Source: JAEUIE01 sp047602475
GTDB taxonomy: Bacteria; Planctomycetota; Planctomycetia; Gemmatales; HRBIN36
DNA: 64,000 nucleotides
Reading direction: 5' to 3'
Assembly (NCBI GenBank): GCA_047602475.1
Contig: JASGHE010000002.1
Span: 1 to 64,000 of the forward strand
A program made the position numbers and the translations under genes. Below are positions 45,850 to 54,542 of the stretch, piece after piece (the first letter of the stretch is position 1; each line of letters begins with the position of its first letter). Under the pieces are notes generated by a model that worked only from the letters and a program-made list of their open reading frames with translations, did not search any database and had not been told where the DNA came from.

Positions 45850-46419
45850 CTATCCAATCGGCGCCAGCAGTTGCATCGCTTCCCGCAGCCCTTCATTATT
45901 CTTGAAGAAGTGCTCCGCCACCTTTTCGATGGTGAGAAGGAAGCCAAGCAGTTCATCAACCCGTTCCACATGATGGCCGGGGTTCGGTGTGGCTTTCTTG
46001 CTGCCCGATTCCAGATTGGCCAGATCGCTGCGGCACTGCTTGAGCGTCTTGACGATGGGATCGATCTCCCGCCGTTTGCGCTGGGAAGCCAGGACAGTGA
46101 ACATCTCCCAGACATCTGTGAGCGATTCATAGTAATCGCGCCGGTCGCCGCGCTTTCTGACTCGGCGGACGAGGCCCCACTCGACGAGAGTGCGGATGTT
46201 CATGCTCACGTTGCCACGGCTGATGCCGAGATGGCTTTGGATATCCTCAGCCGAGTGAGGCGTGCTGGTGATGAAAAGCAGGCCATGAATCTCAGCCATG
46301 GTGCGGCTCACACCCCACCAGGAACTCATGTCGCCCCAGAGGTCGACGAAGCGCTGCTCGACGAGGGTGTAGACCTGTTTCGCATCGTTCACAGCGTTCT
46401 TGGGGTTTGCGGTCTTCAT
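45850..46419 (-). CDS. GbsR/MarR-family transcriptional regulator
   Basis: 189 residues. VEQRFVDLWGDMSSWWGVSR, MAEIHGLLFITSTPHSAEDI, QSHLGISRGNVSMNIRTLVE, WGLVRRVRKRGDRRDYYESL and DVWEMFTVLASQRKRREIDP match the GbsR type: winged helix-turn-helix with a long C-terminal dimer helix. GbsR of Bacillus represses choline uptake and glycine betaine genes; ligand here unknown. No divergent partner gene is nearby. Confidence 0.85.
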   Translation of the reverse strand: MKTANPKNAVNDAKQVYTLVEQRFVDLWGDMSSWWGVSRTMAEIHGLLFITSTPHSAEDIQSHLGISRGNVSMNIRTLVEWGLVRRVRKRGDRRDYYESLTDVWEMFTVLASQRKRREIDPIVKTLKQCRSDLANLESGSKKATPNPGHHVERVDELLGFLLTIEKVAEHFFKNNEGLREAMQLLAPIG

Positions 46420-46529
46420 GGTGGTCTACATCGTTCAGAGGTGTCTTGATGTTTCAGCTCTGATTGAAATGTTAGACAGTGAAGCTGGGTTTAGCAAGGA
46501 TGAGAGTTGCCCTCACGCTCCGTATGGTT

Positions 46530-46665
46530 AGTAGTCATCACGCTCCGCGTGATGAGGCGGAGATATGACGTGTTTTAACGATTTTGAAGATGGCAGCTAC
46601 CCACCGCCGTCATCACGACGGAGCGTGATGACTACAATCCAGACCATCACGCGGAGCGTGATGGC
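46530..46665. repeat. CATCACGC palindromic repeat pair, copy 2
   Basis: Units at 46,536-46,554, 46,611-46,630 (one base longer, with an extra A) and 46,645-46,663. The last one supplies the 3' end of pyrF. A half unit CCTCACGCTCCGTATGG lies at 46,510. Confidence 0.88.
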
Positions 46666-47531
46666 AACTCTATCGCCGCCTTCTTCGCTGCCTGCACAAT
46701 CTTCTCTTCCCATTGGGCATCGTCAGGCTTGAACGGGAAGGTGATACCCCGGGAACTGTTGATGACCGCTCCGAGGCTGGCTGCGTTGAAGGCACCCTTG
46801 CAGTCGGCGGCGGAACCACCTTGAGCACCGTAGCCGGGGACGAGGAAAGGAACATGCGGCATCATCGTTCGCAGATGGGCCAGTTCCTGCGGCGAAGTAG
46901 CCCCGACGACGGCACCGATATCTCCGAAGCCTGAAGTACCGAGGTTCTCCTTAGTCCAATCGTTAACCGCCCGGGCAACCACTTCGTGAACCTTGCCCTG
47001 CTCCGTCTTCAAATCCTGAAACTGCCCGGCACCGGGGTTGCTGGTGCGCACGAGAACATAGAGCCCCGCGTGATGCTTGCGGGCTTCGATGATGAATGGC
47101 TCCACCGCATCACGGCCCAGATAGGGGTTGATCGTGAGGGCATCAGCCTGTAGCTGCACGAAAGCTGCTTCCGCATAAGCGGTGGCAGTCGAAGCAATAT
47201 CGTTGCGCTTGGCATCAAGGATGACGAGCAGCCCCAGGGCATGAGCCTTCTCGATGATGTGTTCGATTGCCTCGTACCCGGGGGCCCCCAATACCTCGAA
47301 GAAGGCGCTCTGCGGTTTGACGATCGCGGTATAGGGATGAACCAGATCAAGCACTCTTACACAGAACGCTTCGTAAGCCTTGGCCCGTCCGTGGAGGGTA
47401 TCGGCCTGTTGCCTGGTGATGGACTGGGGCAAACTCTCCCAGCGCGGGTCGAGGCCGACGCACAGAGGGCTGCGTTTGGCTTGAATGCCAGCATGGAGGC
47501 GATCAGCGTAGTGGTGCATGAATGATGTCAA
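46647..47531 (-). CDS. pyrF: Orotidine 5'-phosphate decarboxylase, type 2
   Basis: Makes UMP from OMP. 294 residues: SPLCVGLDPRWESLPQSI, IVKPQSAFFEVLGAPGYEAI, catalytic LLVILDAKRNDIASTATAYA (Lys/Asp array), DALTINPYLGRDAVEPFI, VLVRTSNPGAGQFQDL, FLVPGYGAQGGSAADCKGAF, NSSRGITFPFK. This is the longer group-2 form. Its last residues ELPSRSA and the TGA stop lie in the CATCACGC repeat, so the original C-terminus may have been replaced. It overlaps the upstream SRPBCC gene by ATGA. Confidence 0.93.
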   Translation of the reverse strand: MTSFMHHYADRLHAGIQAKRSPLCVGLDPRWESLPQSITRQQADTLHGRAKAYEAFCVRVLDLVHPYTAIVKPQSAFFEVLGAPGYEAIEHIIEKAHALGLLVILDAKRNDIASTATAYAEAAFVQLQADALTINPYLGRDAVEPFIIEARKHHAGLYVLVRTSNPGAGQFQDLKTEQGKVHEVVARAVNDWTKENLGTSGFGDIGAVVGATSPQELAHLRTMMPHVPFLVPGYGAQGGSAADCKGAFNAASLGAVINSSRGITFPFKPDDAQWEEKIVQAAKKAAIELPSRSA

Positions 47532-47986
47532 GTATGTATTGGTTGATGCTTCTCAAGTGCCTGCTTCAGCGCCACCAACCGCTTGTGGGTATCGTTGGCA
47601 AAGATACGAGCAATGAACGGCGTCAGCAACCACGATAACCACGCCGGTCTGGCTCGGAGATGATAAGTGAAACTGACCTGAGTTTGTCCCGGTTCCACCA
47701 ACTCGAAGTGCCAGCTACCTGCGAAGCTGTGCAAGAGCTTCGGGCCACGGGTCATCTTCACTGCGGTGGTTCTCGGCCTGTTGAACGAGACGTATTCCGT
47801 TTCCATGCCGTAACCGTTCCTCGCAACACACCAGGCACGCACACCGACGCCGGCCTGGGTGGCTCCGTTCATCAGTTCCGCGGATTTCAAGAACGGATCC
47901 CACTCTAATCGGCGTGAATAATCCTGCGATAGATCGAATGCTTCTTCGGGGGAAGTTGCAATCAGGATGGTTTGCCGGGAGGTCAT
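47528..47986 (-). CDS. SRPBCC-family (START/Bet v1-like) protein
   Basis: 152 residues: RQTILIATSPEEAFDLSQDY, SRRLEWDPFLKSAELMNGAT, AVKMTRGPKLLHSFAGSWHF, GQTQVSFTYHLRARPAWLSW. This is the polyketide-cyclase-like pattern: one long helix packed in an antiparallel sheet that binds a hydrophobic ligand. Shares a 4-base overlap with pyrF, so both are likely translated together, though no functional link is known. Confidence 0.83.
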   Translation of the reverse strand: MTSRQTILIATSPEEAFDLSQDYSRRLEWDPFLKSAELMNGATQAGVGVRAWCVARNGYGMETEYVSFNRPRTTAVKMTRGPKLLHSFAGSWHFELVEPGQTQVSFTYHLRARPAWLSWLLTPFIARIFANDTHKRLVALKQALEKHQPIHT

Positions 47987-48015
47987 AGCGACGTTCCTCT
48001 CCCCAGCTCGTGAGA

Positions 48016-48228
48016 TTATCGCTTGCTCGCTTTGCGCTGTTTGATGATTTTCAACAGCTCGTCGTTAACTTCCTCGGCTGAACTAAACACCGCTGCTACT
48101 TCTGGGCGGAGTAACACTAAATTCGTCTTGTTACCCATGAGGCGGGCATATTTTCCTCTTTCGCCTTTGGAGAAATCATAGTGGCTTCGCAAGTCACTAC
48201 TCGTTTTCAGCTTAATCTGCTTTTTCAT
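48016..48228 (-). CDS. Antitoxin of a BrnT-type module
   Basis: 70 residues: LRSHYDFSKGERGKYARLMG, NLVLLRPEVAAVFSSAEEVN, DELLKIIKQRK. The YDFSKGxRGKYA motif is typical of small antitoxins paired with BrnT toxins. Overlaps the toxin gene by 17 bases on the same strand, downstream of it. Confidence 0.75.
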   Translation of the reverse strand: MKKQIKLKTSSDLRSHYDFSKGERGKYARLMGNKTNLVLLRPEVAAVFSSAEEVNDELLKIIKQRKASKR

Positions 48229-48493
48229 AGAGCTTCCTCTCTCGTCGGTTGGCCTTTCTTGCGCTGATAATTCTGACGAGATTCCGTCTCACAGTGAAAG
48301 ATACCACAATCAACTGCCCGTACAAAGTCCGTCCTAACAGGATTTCTCTGAGTTCACCATTGGAGTGATCGGGATCAGGGATCGTGAAAGCGCGAAAATC
48401 GACGAATACCGTGGCTGCTTCATCGAAAGAGACGCCATGCTTGTCGAGATTATTCTCTGCCTTGATTGGATCCCATTCAAAGCCATCAATCAT
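48212..48493 (-). CDS. BrnT-family ribonuclease toxin
   Basis: Start MIDGFEWDPIKAENNLDKHG at 48,493 is the family N-terminus; a 13-codon extension to 48,532 is unlikely. VSFDEAATVFVDFRAFTIPD, LGRTLYGQLIVVSFTVRRNL and IRIISARKANRRERKLYE complete a RelE-like fold. BrnT cleaves RNA and is neutralised by its partner. 93 residues. Toxin-first order with overlapping antitoxin is the normal arrangement. Confidence 0.85.
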   Translation of the reverse strand: MIDGFEWDPIKAENNLDKHGVSFDEAATVFVDFRAFTIPDPDHSNGELREILLGRTLYGQLIVVSFTVRRNLVRIISARKANRRERKLYEKAD

Positions 48494-48674
48494 AAGAGCA
48501 CCTGGCGAAGTGGTTGGCTCCCAGAACATCATATTATTTTTGCAAATCGTCTAAATCCCTCCCATCGACTATCGAATCACTCTCTAACCAAGCCAAACGT
48601 CAACCGAAAGTCGGGACGTTCCAACCGGACACTGTGGGGCTTTGCCTCCCCACCCGCCATGAAGGAAGAGAACC

Positions 48675-49475
48675 ATGTTCAAGAAGCTGCTGATCCTTTC
48701 GGGGATGCTGGTCGTTGTAGGCTGGGCGTTCGGCTCGAACGCCGGTCGGGAACTCGTCAGCTACGTCAAAACAGGCTGGAAGGAAGTCCGCCAGGCCACC
48801 CAGAAGATCGTTCCGCTCGATTTCGAGATCAAGCGGGCGGAAGACCTGCTCCAGAATCTCGACAAGACCGATGACCGCTTGATCACGACCCTCGCCAGCC
48901 ACATGCAGGCTGTTCGGGGCTGTGAACGGGACGTCGAAACCATGACCGCCAACCTCGACGCCAAGAAGTCTGATCTTCAGGCTCGGGCCGACGAGGTCAA
49001 GAACGTGCAGGTCAGCAAGACCAACACCAACCGCGATCTCGCCGCTCTGCAACTCGAAAAGGACTTCAAGCAGTTCAAGATCGCTGAAGCTGCCCTCAAG
49101 AACCGCCAGAGCATGCTCGACCAGATGCAGTGCCGCATCAAGAACATGCAGGAACAGCGCGAAGCCCTCAAGGGCCAGCGTGCTGAACTCGTTACCCGCG
49201 TCAGCAAGCTCAAGACCGATCTCGATTACCTCAAGGTCGCTCAGATGAAGGCCAAGCACGCCGGTGAAGACTTCCAGGTTCCTGAAATCGGTCAACTCCG
49301 TGAACTGATCGACAGCCTGGAAAGCCGCATCGAAACCAGCCTGATCGAACACCAACTGCGGGAAGAGATCAAGTCCTCCGACAAGACCTCCAGCAAGGCT
49401 GTTCCTTCGAGCAACATCTCCACCGATATCGAGACCTACTTCAATACCAACAAGGTAGCTTCCGATAAGAAGTAA
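48675..49475 (+). CDS. Membrane-anchored coiled-coil protein
   Basis: 266 residues. N-terminal hydrophobic anchor MFKKLLILSGMLVVVGWAFG, then a long charged helical region from about residue 40 to 230 with heptad spacing (LEKDFKQFKIAEAALKNRQS, LDQMQCRIKNMQEQREALKG, RAELVTRVSKLKTDLDYLKV). The C-terminal 30 residues are Ser/Thr/Lys rich. It resembles PspA/IM30-like helical proteins only in general form. It has strong codon bias (for instance AAG, CTC, CGC) suggesting high expression. Followed by a terminator. Confidence 0.6.
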   Translation: MFKKLLILSGMLVVVGWAFGSNAGRELVSYVKTGWKEVRQATQKIVPLDFEIKRAEDLLQNLDKTDDRLITTLASHMQAVRGCERDVETMTANLDAKKSDLQARADEVKNVQVSKTNTNRDLAALQLEKDFKQFKIAEAALKNRQSMLDQMQCRIKNMQEQREALKGQRAELVTRVSKLKTDLDYLKVAQMKAKHAGEDFQVPEIGQLRELIDSLESRIETSLIEHQLREEIKSSDKTSSKAVPSSNISTDIETYFNTNKVASDKK

Positions 49476-49493
49476 ACTACTTCTCTAACAATC

Positions 49494-49520
49494 ACACCCC
49501 GGACGCGAGTCCGGGGTGTT
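49494..49520 (+). terminator. Terminator after the coiled-coil gene
   Basis: ACACCCCGGAC (49,494-49,504), loop GCGA, GTCCGGGGTGT (49,509-49,519): a perfect 11-bp stem followed by TCTGGTTT. It lies 19 bases after the stop codon. Confidence 0.8.
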
Positions 49521-49529
49521 CTGGTTTGT

Positions 49530-49650
49530 AGTCATCACGCTCCGTCGTGATGAAGCGGAGGCTTGTCGTATCACACAAACCCTTGAATTGGCAGCAATTC
49601 TCCGCCTCATCACGCGGAGCGTGATGTCTACCATGAAGCTGAGCGTGATG
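49530..49650. repeat. CATCACGC palindromic repeat pair, copy 3
   Basis: Units at 49,533-49,552 (with one extra T) and 49,608-49,626, then a half unit GAGCGTGATGGCAACTC to 49,657. It lies between two hairpins of related sequence. Confidence 0.88.
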
Positions 49651-49656
49651 GCAACT

Positions 49657-49700
49657 CAAACGCTAACACCCCGGTCGCATGTCCGGGGTGTTAGCGTTTG
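49657..49700. terminator. Perfect 18-bp hairpin related to the preceding terminator
   Basis: CAAACGCTAACACCCCGG (49,657-49,674), loop TCGCATGT, CCGGGGTGTTAGCGTTTG (49,683-49,700). The core ACACCCCGG...CCGGGGTGT is shared with the terminator at 49,494. It may end the HD-GYP gene on the other strand. Confidence 0.75.
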
Positions 49701-49784
49701 TGATAGTCGGTCTCACGATCTTTCATGAGAATAGCAGTCACCAGGGTGGCACCCAGTGACTGCCGGCCCGACCACCGAGACGTA

Positions 49785-50504
49785 TCAACAGAGTTTCTGC
49801 TTCAGCGACTCGATCTCGACCACCGTCTCAGCGGAAGAGCGGATCATCACACTGAAGTGGTAGACCAGATCAGGGTCAAGCTGCCCGGCTGTCTGGGCTT
49901 CAATCACTTCCACTGCCTCCAACTTGGTCAACTGATGTTTGCGGTAGGGCCTGATTTGGGTGAGTGCATCAAAGACGTCAGCCACGCTGATGATTCGGGC
50001 GAGCAGCGGGATTTGCTTGCCAATAAGACGATCAGGATAGCCTTCCCCATCCATGCGTTCATGATGATGGCGAATGCCGGCCAGCACCGATTCGTGCGGC
50101 AGCAGCGGGTGGATCAATCGCTCGCCGATCTCGGCATGCAGCCGAATGGTGCTGTATTCCTCTTCCGAAAGCCGCTGCTCTTTATGCAGGATGGCGTCGC
50201 TGACAGCCATCTTGCCGATGTCGTGAACCAGCGCAGCCAGGCGCAGGCTGGCCAGTTCCTGCGAAGTGAGCTTCAGCCGACGGCCCAGTTCCAGGGCATA
50301 CTCCTGCACTCGTTGGCAGTGGTCCCAGGTGTCCCTGTCCCGATAGCGGAAGGCGTTGATCAAGTCCAAGAGCGCCAGCCAGCGCCGGGTCTGCAGCGAT
50401 CTCCAGATGCCGGGACGCTGAGTCGCCGAGAGGGCAGACAGGCAGGCAAAATCATCAAAAGATACGTCATGGTGCGGACGATCAGCGCGGGCGACGTACT
50501 GCAT
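49785..50504 (-). CDS. HD-GYP domain phosphodiesterase
   Basis: Start MQYVARADRPHHDVSFDDFA; ATG at 50,528 is an alternative. HD-GYP motifs in order: RDTWDHCQRVQEYALELGRR, metal-binding LVHDIGKMAV, HAEIGERLIHPL, HHHERMDGEGYPDRLIGKQI and DVFDALTQIRPYR. Such domains hydrolyse cyclic di-GMP to GMP (or pGpG). No receiver or membrane domain is attached. 240 residues. Confidence 0.88.
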   Translation of the reverse strand: MQYVARADRPHHDVSFDDFACLSALSATQRPGIWRSLQTRRWLALLDLINAFRYRDRDTWDHCQRVQEYALELGRRLKLTSQELASLRLAALVHDIGKMAVSDAILHKEQRLSEEEYSTIRLHAEIGERLIHPLLPHESVLAGIRHHHERMDGEGYPDRLIGKQIPLLARIISVADVFDALTQIRPYRKHQLTKLEAVEVIEAQTAGQLDPDLVYHFSVMIRSSAETVVEIESLKQKLC

Positions 50505-50667
50505 GGTCTCCCCTGGGCGAGGCGGCATGGTCGATGAGGGCAGCCAAATGAACTGGCTGAGTGATTCATCTACCCTACCGAGTGCCCCCCAGGCTTCTCA
50601 AGCAGTCAAATACCAAATCCACAGAATCTCTCGAACCGCGCTTCAAACTGTTCCGTGCGGGCAACTT

Positions 50668-51567
50668 TTACTTCTCTCGACCTCCGGGTGCCTTCCACAA
50701 ACTGTTCTTCCATTCGATTTGTACACTTTCCAGCTTGTGCTTCAGTTCCTCCAGTGCCGAGTAGATATTCCCGTTTCGATAAGCAGTCTCATCGAGGATT
50801 TTGATCCAGTCCTCCTTAAACGTGGAAGACTGGGCAAGACATTCCACCAGACTCGTCTGCAAAGGCAGGAGCGCCCCGGCTTCGATGTTCGGATTATCGT
50901 CCATCATCAGGTCCCGAACGTGCAGCTTCGCCGCCCAGATGGGTACCTTGCTCCGTTCCGCGGCGAATGCTTTGCTGTCGAACTTGTTGGCCAGCATGCG
51001 GCCATAGGCGGCTGACAGCCAGCGTGGCAGCGGATCGTGCCGGCGGGTCAGCGTCGCTGCGCCGGCCAGTTCCACTGCCAGCACTTCCTGATTGATCTTG
51101 CGATTTTGGCTCGTCGGTCCAAGCAGGATATAGGTACGTCCCTTGTCATGTACGTAGACACTGGTTTCCATCGCTTCCGGCTTGGCCTGCTTGAGGCGGT
51201 AGAACAGGTCGTTGAACTCGTGCCGTTCCTTGCACACGAAGACGATGAGCTTGTCTTCCCAGTGATAGGGTCGATCGCTCATCTGCTGGTTCGGCCGCAT
51301 GACCATTTCCTTGTCGTACCCTACCGATTTCTGGGCGAAGACGATGGCCCGCTCGGTTGCCTTGCCGATGCTCTCGAGCTGCTTGGCATCGACCGTGCCG
51401 TAGATCACCGCATGGTCGGTCTGGCTCTCGCCGGTCTTGCCCTGGTTCTTGCGAACATTCGATTTCCAGAAGGCGGCGGCGTGTTCAGCGCTCCCCTCGC
51501 CTTTTCCCTCGGAAGCCAGGGCCACGCTGCAGCAGAGCAGCGACGACAAAATCACGACACTTCGCAT
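50668..51567 (-). CDS. Secreted protein of unknown function
   Basis: Signal peptide MRSVVILSSLLCCSVALASE, then 280 residues. YDKEMVMRPNQQMSDRPYHW, EDKLIVFVCKERHEFNDLFY, LAVELAGAATLTRRHDPLPR, WLSAAYGRMLANKFDSKAFA. The middle resembles peptidase-like domains of the DUF1570/gluzincin-like kind, where LxxELAxxLT...LPxWLxEGxA occurs, but the HEXXH-type metal site is absent (ELAGA). Common style in planctomycetes. Function not assigned. Confidence 0.6.
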   Translation of the reverse strand: MRSVVILSSLLCCSVALASEGKGEGSAEHAAAFWKSNVRKNQGKTGESQTDHAVIYGTVDAKQLESIGKATERAIVFAQKSVGYDKEMVMRPNQQMSDRPYHWEDKLIVFVCKERHEFNDLFYRLKQAKPEAMETSVYVHDKGRTYILLGPTSQNRKINQEVLAVELAGAATLTRRHDPLPRWLSAAYGRMLANKFDSKAFAAERSKVPIWAAKLHVRDLMMDDNPNIEAGALLPLQTSLVECLAQSSTFKEDWIKILDETAYRNGNIYSALEELKHKLESVQIEWKNSLWKAPGGREK

Positions 51568-51654
51568 GACACTTCCCTCTCCAAGGCTCCACGAGCCAGT
51601 TGCCAGCCTCTATTCTACAGGCTAAGTTCCTAACAGCAGCTTAAGCACAGGGTA

Positions 51655-51745
51655 GTGGGTCACGCTCCTCCCCTTGCCAAGGGGAGGTTGGGTGGGGTCG
51701 AGCACTCCGGGGAAATTACCCCCTCCAACTCCCCCTTGGAAAGGG
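51655..51745. repeat. CCCCTTGCCAAGGGG inverted repeat pair
   Basis: CTCCCCTTGCCAAGGGGAGG (51,669) and CTCCCCCTTGGAAAGGGGGA (51,729), the same family as at 39,547 and 59,078. The second lies close before the DUF1080 start. Confidence 0.8.
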
Positions 51746-51787
51746 GGAGAGAAAGATACAAACCCATTGCCTCAGGTGGAGTCTACT

Positions 51788-52525
51788 ATGTTTCGCCCGC
51801 CAACGATAACGATTCTTGCCGTCGGACTGTTGGTTTTACTCCGGTCGCCCACGACAGTCGCCCAGCCACCCGACAAGAAACCCGTCCCGATGTTTAACGG
51901 CCAGAACTTCAACGGCTGGTACAAGTTCTCGGGCGATAAGAAGGTCAATCCTGAAAACCTCATCGTGATGCATCCCTTTGAGAAGTACATCATCCTCAAG
52001 GGAACCTCGCCCGGCTACCTGGCTACCGACAAGAAGTATGCCAACTATGAATTGACCTTCGAGTGGCGCTGGGCCTTAGACCCGGAGAACATCCAACGCA
52101 AAGCGGGAGAGATTCCAGCCCGCAAGAGCGGCGTCCTCGTACATTTCGCCGGAGACAACGATCTGGTCTGGCCCAAGTCGGTTGAGGCGGTTCTCGATTT
52201 TAATCGTGCCGGCGATCTCTTTCTCATCCGTGGGTTCAAGCTCTCAGTCAAACCCGACCGCGTTGATCGCGAAAACGCCCGCCATATTCTCCGTTCTCAC
52301 GATGGCGCCGAACGGCCGCTGGGCGAATGGAACCAGGGCGTCATCACTTGTCACGGTGGGTTCATCAGCGTCAAAGTCAACGATGCTCTGGTCATCACCG
52401 GCAGAAACGCCGAAAACACTTCGGGACGCATCGCCCTCCAGTCCGAAGCCGGCGAGATTCATTTCCGCAACATCATGATGCGCCCGCTCGAAGGAAAGCC
52501 GGTTGATCCGGAGAAGGATGAGTAA
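51788..52525 (+). CDS. DUF1080 (3-keto-disaccharide hydrolase-like) secreted protein
   Basis: I start at MFRPPTITILAVGLLVLLRS, giving a signal peptide; a longer frame upstream translates repeat DNA. The family core is MFNGQNFNGWYKFSG, GYLATDKKYANYELTFEWRW, KSGVLVHFAGDNDLVWPKSV, GEWNQGVITCHGGFISVKVN, GRIALQSEAGEIHFRNIMMR. DUF1080 proteins have a concanavalin-like fold and are expanded in planctomycetes; some cleave 3-keto-glycosides. 245 residues. Confidence 0.9.
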   Translation: MFRPPTITILAVGLLVLLRSPTTVAQPPDKKPVPMFNGQNFNGWYKFSGDKKVNPENLIVMHPFEKYIILKGTSPGYLATDKKYANYELTFEWRWALDPENIQRKAGEIPARKSGVLVHFAGDNDLVWPKSVEAVLDFNRAGDLFLIRGFKLSVKPDRVDRENARHILRSHDGAERPLGEWNQGVITCHGGFISVKVNDALVITGRNAENTSGRIALQSEAGEIHFRNIMMRPLEGKPVDPEKDE

Positions 52526-52539
52526 GCCAAGCTGAGGGA

Positions 52540-52975
52540 CTTTGCTGCCGTCTCCCCGGTATTTCTCCCCTCTCCCCCGGAGGGAGAGGGGCCGGGGGTG
52601 AGGGGGAGCGAAGACAAGCTGCCATCTCTTGCACGCGCCCCTTCGCTCTTTGAAGTTGCGCACCCTACCGACAAGCACATATTTCCATCATGAATAGAGT
52701 CGTATTTGGCCTGAAAGGCCTGGGGCGAACAGCCCAGGGTTGCCGAAACGAGCGAAGCGATGTGAAGGCTACCCTGGGTTAAACGACACAACAAATAGAT
52801 TGTCGCCTGTAGGGCGATGGGACGATTGTCATAGACGGCGTCTCCGTATCCCTTATCAGGGAAAAGAAAAGGCTAAGACACTACCTTACCCAGGGTAGCC
52901 TTCGCATCGCTGCGCTTGCTCCAGCAACCCTGGGCTGTTCGCTACTGGCCTTTCAGGCCACAAACCCATCAAGAT
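52540..52975. repeat. Long imperfect inverted repeat and CTCTCCC repeat, no gene
   Basis: 52,561-52,605: CTCCCCTCTCCCCCGGAGGG and AGAGGGGCCGGGGGTGAGGG. 52,706-52,782 (GGCCTGAAAGGCCTGGGGCG, AACAGCCCAGGGTTGC, GGCTACCCTGGGT) is mirrored by 52,888-52,962 (ACCCAGGGTAGCC, GCAACCCTGGGCTGTT, CTGGCCTTTCAGGCC). The loop between holds nothing recognised. Related units lie at 63.5-63.7 kb. Confidence 0.82.
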
Positions 52976-53038
52976 TTCGTTGCCACGATGAAAGCAAACC
53001 CGTGTTACGCGCAACTTCTACACTAGCCCCTCGTCCTA

Positions 53039-54046
53039 TCATTGCTTCGCCGACCCCAACTCCTTCGTCTGCCAGGCTAACGGCCAGGCGTTGCCCTTCT
53101 TCGGTGCATCGGGAGAACGATTGGAAATCACCGAGGTGCCTCGGAAGACCAGCACCGTCTGCTGATCGGTGGGGTAGCTCATGAAAGCCAGGTCGCCCCA
53201 CGTCTCAACGCCCGCTTCCCCAGGCAGGGCCGGCACGTCGGATCTCGTCGTCGAGATGACCAGATATTCGTTCTGGCTCAGAGTCGCTTCCACCGCCAGC
53301 TTTTCGTAGCGTTGCTCCAGCTTGCTGACCGTATTCCTCAGCCTCAGCGATTCCATGAACACGTTGGTGTTCGATTCCGTGGCCAGGGCGCACTTCACCA
53401 TGGGAACGAGCCGTATCTTCGTCATCCCGTCGGGCAGCTTCTGAAGCATGATGGCGAACTGCATTTCCAACTGGCTGACGTTGCGGGCGACATAGTCCTT
53501 CTCCGCGTCGGGCACCAGAAGCTTCGCTTTCCCGCCCGGCCTGCCCACCGGCCATACGAGTTCTACCTCGCTGCGGTTCAGCATGCGTCGGGCTTCGACG
53601 GTGCAGACTGGGGCCAGTTTCGGAACGTCGATCATGCGGTCTTGAACGATCGTCTGTTCTCGAACCACCTCGGTGGAAGCTTGCTGAACTTCCTTGGCGT
53701 ACTCCGGGTTGGCGATAGCCGCCTGGAGTCGAGAACCCGTGGCGGAGCGCATCAGTCCGATGCGCAAACCATGCTGCGCCAGCGCCTGGCGCTGGTCGAG
53801 AGGCAGAAACTGCTCGTCGAGTTCAGCCCACAGCCCTTCATTGAGCATGGGTTGATCGCGCCGCCATACCATCGTGGCGATATCGATCTGGGCGACAGAC
53901 TCGTCTTCGGGATTCAGCGCGGTAAACGACTGGCGGTACTGCTTCTGCCAGTTCATGCTGTCGACAATCTCCGGCCAGGTGCAGCCGGAAAAGCAGCAAG
54001 CCAGCGACAGCCCGACGATCATCCTTGATCGAGACGTACGATGCAC
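53039..54046 (-). CDS. Lipoprotein of unknown function
   Basis: Start MHRTSRSRMIVGLSLACCFS; a lipobox FSGC follows the hydrophobic segment, so membrane anchoring by lipid is likely. The 335-residue body contains ALNPEDESVAQIDIATMVWR, WAELDEQFLPLDQRQALAQH, AEKDYVARNVSQLEMQFAIM and WGDLAFMSYPTDQQTVLVFR. No catalytic motif or family recognised. Similar long planctomycete lipoproteins are common. It overlaps no neighbour. Confidence 0.62.
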   Translation of the reverse strand: MHRTSRSRMIVGLSLACCFSGCTWPEIVDSMNWQKQYRQSFTALNPEDESVAQIDIATMVWRRDQPMLNEGLWAELDEQFLPLDQRQALAQHGLRIGLMRSATGSRLQAAIANPEYAKEVQQASTEVVREQTIVQDRMIDVPKLAPVCTVEARRMLNRSEVELVWPVGRPGGKAKLLVPDAEKDYVARNVSQLEMQFAIMLQKLPDGMTKIRLVPMVKCALATESNTNVFMESLRLRNTVSKLEQRYEKLAVEATLSQNEYLVISTTRSDVPALPGEAGVETWGDLAFMSYPTDQQTVLVFRGTSVISNRSPDAPKKGNAWPLAWQTKELGSAKQ

Positions 54047-54109
54047 AGACTATCCCCCGCAATAACGAGAGGGGAGATAACGGGGGGGAGGAGAGTTGTC
54101 AAGGGGAGA

Positions 54110-54540
54110 AGGGAGAGGAGCCAGAAGCCAGAAGATAGGGGTCAGAATTTAGGGGTCAGGGGTCAGAGTGAAGACGAGTTGTCAGTTGTCAGTAACAATT
54201 CCAAGTGGGGCTGGCCCGGTCTTAGAAGCCCCCGAAGGGGGCGACCGGGAGGTAGCTGGCAGCGCTAGCTGCCAGTATGTAGCAAATAAGTAGCAGAGCC
54301 CCGATAGGGGCGATTGGGACTTAGCCCCTGTTCCAATCGCCCCTACCGGGGCTCTGCACGCAAATCATATTCAACTGGCAGCTTGCGCTGCCAGCTACAT
54401 CCCGGTCGCCCCTTATCAGGGGCTAACGGTTATCAATCTTGTTCCAACGGATGCTGGCGGATGAGTTATAAGCCTTGATCGTGCATGGGGAATACTGACA
54501 ACTGACAACTAAAAACTGACAACTCGTCTTCAATCTGACC
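54110..54540. repeat. Nested inverted repeats between lipoprotein and serine hydrolase genes
   Basis: 54,293-54,358: AGAGCCCCGATAGGGGCGAT with ATCGCCCCTACCGGGGCTCT. Around it GTAGCTGGCAGCGC (54,251) pairs with GCGCTGCCAGCTAC (54,389), and GCGACCGGGA with TCCCGGTCGC. The ends carry GTTGTCAGTTGTCAG (54,178) and CTGACAACTGACAACT (54,496). Whole region can fold as one long structure; no gene. Confidence 0.82.
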
Positions 54541-54542
54541 CC

